From contig NZ_AEUW02000001.1 of the NCBI RefSeq assembly GCF_000187995.2, positions 310,001-374,000 on the forward strand: a stretch of DNA of 64,000 nucleotides. Reading direction: 5' to 3'. Shown piece by piece: positions 58,511-64,000 of this stretch. A program made the position numbers and the translations under genes. The stretch comes from Streptococcus macacae NCTC 11558. Lineage in GTDB: Bacteria > Bacillota > Bacilli > Lactobacillales > Streptococcaceae. Below the pieces are notes generated by a model that was not told the origin of the DNA, ran no database searches, and was given only the letters and a program-made list of their open reading frames with translations. How positions within the stretch are numbered: the stretch's first letter is position 1; every line of letters starts with the position of its first letter.

Positions 58511-59416
58511 ATGAATAATAAATTATTTATAATCGGCAATGGTTTTGATCTGGCTCATGGCTTGCCAACTAAATTTGATCCTGATTTTAAAAAAATTGCT
58601 GAAAATAATGAAGTTGATCCATCATTTTGGGAACTTTACCAATCACAAACAGCGAATATATAGTCTGATTTTGAAAATTTATTGGCAAAACCGGATTTTA
58701 ATTCACTGGTAGAAATATTTGATGGATATGATCCTGATTATTTATCTGACAGAGAAAGTGACCGTGATGGAATTATACTTCAAGCAGATATGAGTGGGAA
58801 TCTGCAGGAATCACTAGACGAGTTTGCTAATAAAGCAGAAGCTACTCTTTTGAATGTTAGTCCTAAAGAACAATTTGAAAGATTGTTTAGAAATGGTGAT
58901 TTATTTATTAATTTCAACTATACTCACACTCTGGAGCAAATTTACGGTATTGAAGCAAGACAAGTTTTGCACATTCATGGAGAAGTTGGAGAAAATAATT
59001 TATTGTTAGGCTATCCAGAAGGTGATTTTTCGCCTGAGATTATTCAAGATGATGTACGTAAAAAAGGAAGAAGACCGTACAGAGAGACTCCTTTAAAAGG
59101 ATATATTGACAATATTGAGGATTCCTATGTTAGAACTGTTTATAAAAATCTAGCTGATAAAGTTGAGTCTTTCAAAAAAGAGTTTCAAATTGGATTTGTA
59201 GAAAAATTTCTTAGTAACTATGAAATAAACGAAATTATTGTGTATGGTCACTCTTGCGCAATTGATTTTCCTTATTTTGAATACCTCAATCAGCAATTTC
59301 CGCATGCACAGTGGATATTTTATGCATTTGATGATCCAACAAGATGGAACATTGAGGACATGGTGGCATGTGTCGGAATAAGTCATTATAACATCATTGG
59401 ACAAGAAAGGGTTTAA
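58511..59416 (+). pseudogene. abiH: AbiH-family abortive infection gene with amber stop
   Basis: Start MNNKLFIIGNGFDLAHGLPTK is the AbiH N-terminal signature. Codon 51 is TAG (58661–58663), within TANI-stop-SDFE where family members have Trp, a one-base TGG to TAG change. The frame then stays open to 59416 with FINFNYTHTLEQIYG and HIHGEVG, so the rest is intact. Without suppression only a 50-residue fragment is made from the normal start. AbiH confers phage resistance in lactococci by an unknown mechanism. Confidence 0.85.
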
Positions 59417-59419
59417 TTT

Positions 59420-62400
59420 ATGGCATTCACTGAAAATAACTACGAAAATGCGGTGATGGAGCTTTTTCATGATGGTTTGGGTTATTCATCTCTTTATGGA
59501 CCAGATGTGGATCGCAATTATAGAGAACCTCTCTATTTGGATGAGCTTTATTCTGCTTTGGAAAAGATAAATGCTAAGCTGCCAGCTGTTGCTATTCAGC
59601 AAGCAGTTGAAAAGCTTCAGCGTTTTGAGAATGGATCTTTAATTCAAAAAAATAAGGTTTTTATGGACTATTTACAAAATGGTATAGAAGTTTCCTATTT
59701 TTATCAAGGCAAACGGCAGTCCGATCTTGTTTATCTGGCTGATTTTGAGAATATCAATAATAATACCTTTACTGTTATTAATCAGTGGACAATTATAGAA
59801 AAGAGTAATAAACGTCCAGACGTTATCGTATTTTTGAATGGCTTGCCTATAGTTGTTTTTGAGTTAAAAAGTCCGTCTCGTGAAGAAACAGACGCGTCAG
59901 CTGCCTATCGTCAGTTAAAAGCTTATCAGAAAGAAATTCCAAGTTTATTTACCTACAATGCTTTTTGTGTCATGACTGATTTGGCTACCTCAAAGGCAGG
60001 GACCATTACTGCTGGCGAAGACCGCTTTATGGAATGGAAGACCACAGATGGTCGTTTTGAAGATACGCAATATGCCAATTTCACGACCTTTATTGAAGGA
60101 ATTTTTGATAAGGCAAGATTCTTAGATATTTTAAAGAATTTTATTTGTTTTTCTGACGATGCGAAAATTTTAGCTGCTTATCATCAGTATTTTGCGGTGA
60201 ATAAAGCTGTTGTTTCTACCTTGAATGCAACTAAAAGTGATGGTCGTGGGGGTGTCTTTTGGCATACGCAGGGAAGCGGAAAATCATTATCAATGGTTTT
60301 TTACGTTCATTTGTTGCAGAAGGTTTTGGATTCACCAACTATTGTTGTTTTAACTGATAGGAATGATTTAGACGATCAGCTCTATAGCCAATTTTCAAAA
60401 TGTAAAGATTTTCTCAGGCAAACGCCTGTTCAGGCAGAAAGCCGTCTTCACCTGAAAGAATTATTAACTGGTCGTCAGGCTAATGGCATTATCTTTACCA
60501 CCATGCAGAAATTTTCAGAATCTGCCGAAGCTCTTTCTGAGAGAAGAAATGTTGTTGTTATGGCAGATGAAGCCCACCGAGGTCAATATGGATTAGAGGA
60601 GAAGGTTGATGCAAAAAGCGGCCGTTTAGTCGTTGGTACGGCCAGAGTTATTAGAGATAGTTTGCCCAATGCGACTTATATTGGCTTTACAGGAACACCT
60701 ATTTCTACTAAGGATAAATCAACGACTGAAGTTTTTGGTAATTATATTGACGTTTATGATATGACACAAGCTGTTGAAGATGGAGCGACTCGTCCTGTTT
60801 ACTATGAGAGTCGTGTTATGCACTTGAAATTGGATGAAAATATTTTACGTCTGATTGATGCTGAATATGATTTAATGGCAGAAAGTGCAGAAACTCATGC
60901 AATTGATAAAAGTAAGAAAGAATTGGGGCGTCTGGATAGTATTTTAGGAGCAGACCAGACTATCAGTGCGCTTTGTGATGATATTATCAAACATTATGAG
61001 GAAAATCGTGCACAGGAATTGACTGGCAAGGCTATGATTGTTGCTTACTCACGTCCGATTGCTATGAAAATTTATCATCAATTACTTAAAAAGCGCCCTA
61101 ATTGGACAGAAAAGATTGGTGTTGTCATGACTTCCAGCAACAATGATCCAGAAGAATGGCATGATATTGTTGGCAACAAACGTCATAAAGAAGAAATGGC
61201 TAAGCAATTTAAGGATAATGACAGTCCATTTAAGATTGCGATTGTGGTTGATATGTGGCTGACTGGTTTTGATGTTCCGAGTCTAGCAACTATGTATGTT
61301 TATAAGCCTATGCAGGGACATAATTTGATGCAGGCTATTGCACGTGTCAATCGTGTTTATCAAAATAAAGAGGGTGGCCTTGTTGTTGATTATATTGGTA
61401 TTGCTGGAGCTCTAAAACAGGCCATGAATGATTACACAAATCGGGACAAAGGCAATTTTGGAGACACTGATATCGCTAAGACTGCTCTACCAAAATTCAT
61501 TGAAAAACTAGAAGTCTGTCGTGACTTATTTTATGGTTTTGATTATTCAGAATTTATGAATTCTGAATCGGGCGATTTAGTCAGAGCTAAAGCAATTAGC
61601 GGTGGGGTGAATTTCTTATCCAGTATGGATAAGGAGAAAAAGAAAGAACTCTTTATCAAAGAATCTTTATTTTTGCGCCAAGCCTTATCGCTTTGTCGAT
61701 CTTTACTTACACCCGAACAACGATTCGAAGCAGCTTACTTTGAAGCAGTTAGAACATTGCTGACTCGAATTACTGGAGAAGGAAAAAAATTATCTCTTAA
61801 AGACATTAATAACCGCATCAATGACTTGTTAAAAGCGTCTATCAAGAGTGAAGGTGTCATTAACTTATTCTCGGACATTGATACAGGTTTTTCCTTGTTT
61901 GATCCTAAATTTTTAGACGAAATTTCTAAGATGAAGGAAAAAAATTTAGCTGTTGAACTTCTGAAAAAATTATTAAAAGAACAAATTACTTTATATCAAA
62001 GAACAAACTTGGTAAAATCTGAAAAATTTTCAGAAATTCTATCACGCTCTATGCGAGCCTATCTCAATGGGATGCTTTCAAATGAAGAAGTCATTGCTGA
62101 ATTAATGAAAATGGCTAGAGAGATGGCGACAGCTCATGAGGAAGGAAATTCTCTAGGATTATCAGATGAGGAATTGGCTTTCTATGATGCATTAACTCAG
62201 CCGCAAGCAGTTAAAGATTTTTATGAAAACGATGAACTGGTTGCGATGACACATGAATTAACGGATATGTTGCGTAAAAGCAGAACAATTGATTGGCAGA
62301 AAAAACAATCAGCGCGTGCCCGTATGCGTATGCTTGTTAAACGCCTTCTAAGGAAATACAAATATCCACCAGAAGGTGTCGAAGATGCAATTGTAACTGT

Positions 62401-62500
62401 TATCAAACAATGTGAAATGTGGACGGATAATCCGGATAATAATTACGATTCTTATTCTCAGCCTGAGGCATTAATGGTTGCCGAAGAAGAGCACTTTTAA
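59420..62500 (+). CDS. hsdR: Type I restriction endonuclease subunit R
   Basis: 1026 residues. N-terminal PD-(D/E)xK nuclease (FLNGLPIVVFELKSPS), then the superfamily 2 translocase: WHTQGSGKSLSM, VVMADEAHRGQYG, IGFTGTPIS, IVVDMWLTGFDVPSL, QAIARVNR; C-terminal helical domain. Cuts unmodified DNA with HsdM/HsdS. Begins 3 nt after abiH and ends at a repeat plus terminator. Intact. Confidence 0.95.
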   Translation: MAFTENNYENAVMELFHDGLGYSSLYGPDVDRNYREPLYLDELYSALEKINAKLPAVAIQQAVEKLQRFENGSLIQKNKVFMDYLQNGIEVSYFYQGKRQSDLVYLADFENINNNTFTVINQWTIIEKSNKRPDVIVFLNGLPIVVFELKSPSREETDASAAYRQLKAYQKEIPSLFTYNAFCVMTDLATSKAGTITAGEDRFMEWKTTDGRFEDTQYANFTTFIEGIFDKARFLDILKNFICFSDDAKILAAYHQYFAVNKAVVSTLNATKSDGRGGVFWHTQGSGKSLSMVFYVHLLQKVLDSPTIVVLTDRNDLDDQLYSQFSKCKDFLRQTPVQAESRLHLKELLTGRQANGIIFTTMQKFSESAEALSERRNVVVMADEAHRGQYGLEEKVDAKSGRLVVGTARVIRDSLPNATYIGFTGTPISTKDKSTTEVFGNYIDVYDMTQAVEDGATRPVYYESRVMHLKLDENILRLIDAEYDLMAESAETHAIDKSKKELGRLDSILGADQTISALCDDIIKHYEENRAQELTGKAMIVAYSRPIAMKIYHQLLKKRPNWTEKIGVVMTSSNNDPEEWHDIVGNKRHKEEMAKQFKDNDSPFKIAIVVDMWLTGFDVPSLATMYVYKPMQGHNLMQAIARVNRVYQNKEGGLVVDYIGIAGALKQAMNDYTNRDKGNFGDTDIAKTALPKFIEKLEVCRDLFYGFDYSEFMNSESGDLVRAKAISGGVNFLSSMDKEKKKELFIKESLFLRQALSLCRSLLTPEQRFEAAYFEAVRTLLTRITGEGKKLSLKDINNRINDLLKASIKSEGVINLFSDIDTGFSLFDPKFLDEISKMKEKNLAVELLKKLLKEQITLYQRTNLVKSEKFSEILSRSMRAYLNGMLSNEEVIAELMKMAREMATAHEEGNSLGLSDEELAFYDALTQPQAVKDFYENDELVAMTHELTDMLRKSRTIDWQKKQSARARMRMLVKRLLRKYKYPPEGVEDAIVTVIKQCEMWTDNPDNNYDSYSQPEALMVAEEEHF

Positions 62501-62507
62501 AAATGCA

Positions 62508-62600
62508 GACAATCTATTTTTTAACGTCAAAATGTTTTAGCTTTGTCAATTTCAATTGTCATTTCTCCTATTTAGGCGAGCAAAGCGAGCTCCAAACGAG
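62508..62600. repeat. Dispersed intergenic repeat, copy 2
   Basis: Matches 13259–13350 over ~92 bp. Follows hsdR. Confidence 0.7.
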
Positions 62601-62617
62601 ACTTAATCTTCAATATA

Positions 62618-62647
62618 AGCACTATTTAATAAAAATAGTGCTTTTTC
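62618..62647 (+). terminator. Terminator of the restriction operon
   Basis: AGCACTATTT/AAATAGTGCT with a 5-base loop and TTTTTC. Confidence 0.85.
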
Positions 62648-62712
62648 TTGAACTGATAATTAAAAAATGTTAAACTAATAATAGTAAATCTAGCAAAGGA
62701 GTTATAAATCTA

Positions 62713-63117
62713 TTGTCGGCGCAGAAATATTCAGAGCAAGAAATCGAAGATGTTTTAAATCAGATTAAGTTCTTGGTGTCAAAAAATAGATTTATTATCA
62801 GTACTGGCGAAAATAGACAAAAGAATGATGAATTTGCAGATGAGTTCAATCTGGATACTAGTAAACGAAAGGAACTTATCTTAAAGATAGAAGTTCATGA
62901 CTTTTGTGATTGTGTTCAGTCACCGAATCCTTATCGTAATCATGATGATTATTTTATCTTTGGGCCTCAATTCACTTTGGAAGATTTTTTAGGTGATAAA
63001 AGAAGTGTACAGGTTTATGCAAAATTTGTACTGGCTGCTAGTCAGACTTCTGGTCTAAAAACAATTGTTGTTTCCTTTCATGAAGCTGAAAGGCCGCTGA
63101 GTTATTATTTTCAATAA
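62713..63117 (+). CDS. MqsR-like toxin candidate
   Basis: 134 residues from TTG 62713 (AAAGGAG upstream). The pattern resembles MqsR mRNA interferases: N-terminal helix EIEDVLNQIKFLVSKNRFII, a middle helix region KRKELILKIEVHDF, and C-terminal strands VQVYAKFVLAAS and KTIVVSFHEAERPLSYYF. MqsR-like proteins cleave mRNA when free of their antitoxin. 22 nt before the antitoxin gene. Fold assignment is from pattern memory. Confidence 0.68.
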   Translation: MSAQKYSEQEIEDVLNQIKFLVSKNRFIISTGENRQKNDEFADEFNLDTSKRKELILKIEVHDFCDCVQSPNPYRNHDDYFIFGPQFTLEDFLGDKRSVQVYAKFVLAASQTSGLKTIVVSFHEAERPLSYYFQ

Positions 63118-63139
63118 TAATAAAGGAGTTGAATGTATC

Positions 63140-64000
63140 ATGGCAGAAAAAAGAATTTTTTGTGAACATTGCTTGGACGATGTTGCTTATCATATTGAAA
63201 ATCGTGAGTTGACACGAAAATTAAAAGGAAAAAATTATACTTTCAAGGGCCAGGAAGCTATTTGTGATAATTGTAAAAAACCTGTTTTTGTTACAAAAGT
63301 TGATAGTGGCAATAGACAGGCTCTTTATGCTTCTTTTAAAAGGGAAAATAATATTATTTCTGTTTCTGAGATTGAAGCTGTTCTTAAAAAATATAATATT
63401 GGAGCCAAACCTTTGTCAGAGCTTTTAGGCTGGGGTATTAATACTATCCCTAGATATTTAAAGGGTGATATTCCAAAACCAGCTTATTCTGATTTACTTA
63501 GAAAGATTGCTGTGGAACCTGCTTATTTTTTATCACTTTTAAAAAGCGGTTCTGATATTTTAAAACCTGTTGCTTATGAGAAAAGTTTAGCAGCAGCAGA
63601 ACAGCTGCTAAAGGAGACAAAAATTGATAAAGAAGTTTTAGTGTCTTACTATTTGTTATCAAAAAATGATGAAATAACACCACTAGCCTTGCAAAAATTA
63701 CTTTACTATACTCAAGGTTTTTCCTACATTTTTATAGGGGAATTTATGTTTGCAAGTGATTGTGAAAGCTGGGTGCATGGTCCTGTGTACAGGGATATTT
63801 ATAATCAATTTCAAGAGTTTGGCAGAGAACCAATTGTTCTTGATAGAACTTATGATATCAGCTCTTGTTTTACATCACAGGAGATATTGCTTCTGGACAG
63901 CATTGTCCAACATCTGAGTGTGTATAATGGTAAGGTATTGGAGAAATTTACTCATGAAGAAAGCCCATGGTTATCAGCGCGGGGGGATTTAAAAGAAGAC
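63140..64000 (+). CDS. MqsA/SocA-type antitoxin with Panacea (DUF4065) domain, 3' partial
   Basis: 287 residues visible; frame open at the window edge. Three parts: an N-terminal zinc finger with paired Cys (FCEHCLDD and AICDNCKK), a helix-turn-helix (GAKPLSELLGWGINTIPRYLKGDIP) and from ~175 a Panacea domain (LQKLLYYTQGFSYIF, SWVHGPVYRDIYNQF). MqsA-like finger and HTH with Panacea mark antitoxins of type II systems, which neutralise the upstream toxin and repress the operon. AAAGGAG precedes the ATG. Confidence 0.82.
   Translation, partial: MAEKRIFCEHCLDDVAYHIENRELTRKLKGKNYTFKGQEAICDNCKKPVFVTKVDSGNRQALYASFKRENNIISVSEIEAVLKKYNIGAKPLSELLGWGINTIPRYLKGDIPKPAYSDLLRKIAVEPAYFLSLLKSGSDILKPVAYEKSLAAAEQLLKETKIDKEVLVSYYLLSKNDEITPLALQKLLYYTQGFSYIFIGEFMFASDCESWVHGPVYRDIYNQFQEFGREPIVLDRTYDISSCFTSQEILLLDSIVQHLSVYNGKVLEKFTHEESPWLSARGDLKED

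Overview
This window is chromosomal DNA of a low-GC Streptococcus. The evidence is the A+T-rich base composition, a streptococcal AdcR zinc operator, rodA–HAD–gyrB–ezrA and rapZ–yvcK–whiA blocks, a histidine operon containing hisZ and a serB-type phosphatase, and tandem fluoride-type CLC genes. The housekeeping order (dinG–aspB–asnS … adcA … rpmE2 … pde2 … add … eriC pair–rplS … rodA–gyrB–ezrA–his) resembles the mutans group as I remember it. I cannot fix the species from sequence alone.

Layout. 1–3.4 kb: a toxin cassette (membrane immunity candidate, lipase with a C-terminal helical domain, two small helical partners) followed by an esterase. 3.7–13.2 kb: core genes dinG, aspB, asnS, ridA, a DUF1003 protein and the rapZ–yvcK–whiA operon. 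13.4–20.4 kb: AdcR-controlled adcA, a methyltransferase with two cupins, rpmE2, a SnoaL-like protein, a TetR regulator, a short-chain dehydrogenase and a DHH phosphoesterase. 20.6–23.4 kb: a second, diverged copy of the toxin cassette, followed by a deleted relic of the same esterase. 23.5–33.5 kb: yghU-type GST, adenosine deaminase, flavodoxin, a lone sufB, a VTT membrane protein, chorismate mutase, two CLC-F antiporters, rplS, a divergent MerR/oxidoreductase pair and tRNA-Arg(CCT). 33.7–41.3 kb: rodA, gyrB, ezrA, then a bacteriocin-like spot broken up by a dispersed repeat and a CPBP protease. 41.45–51 kb: the histidine operon behind a compact T-box, with an unknown gene between hisI and hisE and a repeat-filled spacer between hisH and hisA. 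51.6–64 kb: a defence island.

The defence island is a type I restriction-modification locus: hsdM, hsdS1, zeta-like kinase, 53-aa ORF, tyrosine recombinase, hsdS2, a Cys-motif ORF, an amber-interrupted abiH, and hsdR. After it come an MqsR-like toxin and a Panacea-domain antitoxin cut by the window end. Four copies of a 14-bp site flank the C-terminal halves of both hsdS genes in inverted pairs. In this sequence the C-terminal half of hsdS1 lies backwards, so hsdS1 encodes only a half-subunit, while hsdS2 is in the complete orientation. The locus is therefore most likely a recombinase-driven specificity switch.

The two lipase cassettes look like type VII secretion effector modules in which the toxin domain precedes the targeting domain, as in staphylococcal TslA. 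They are related by a duplication that included the flanking esterase and ended in a dispersed repeat. All functional statements are read from sequence and memory of families; no searches were run.
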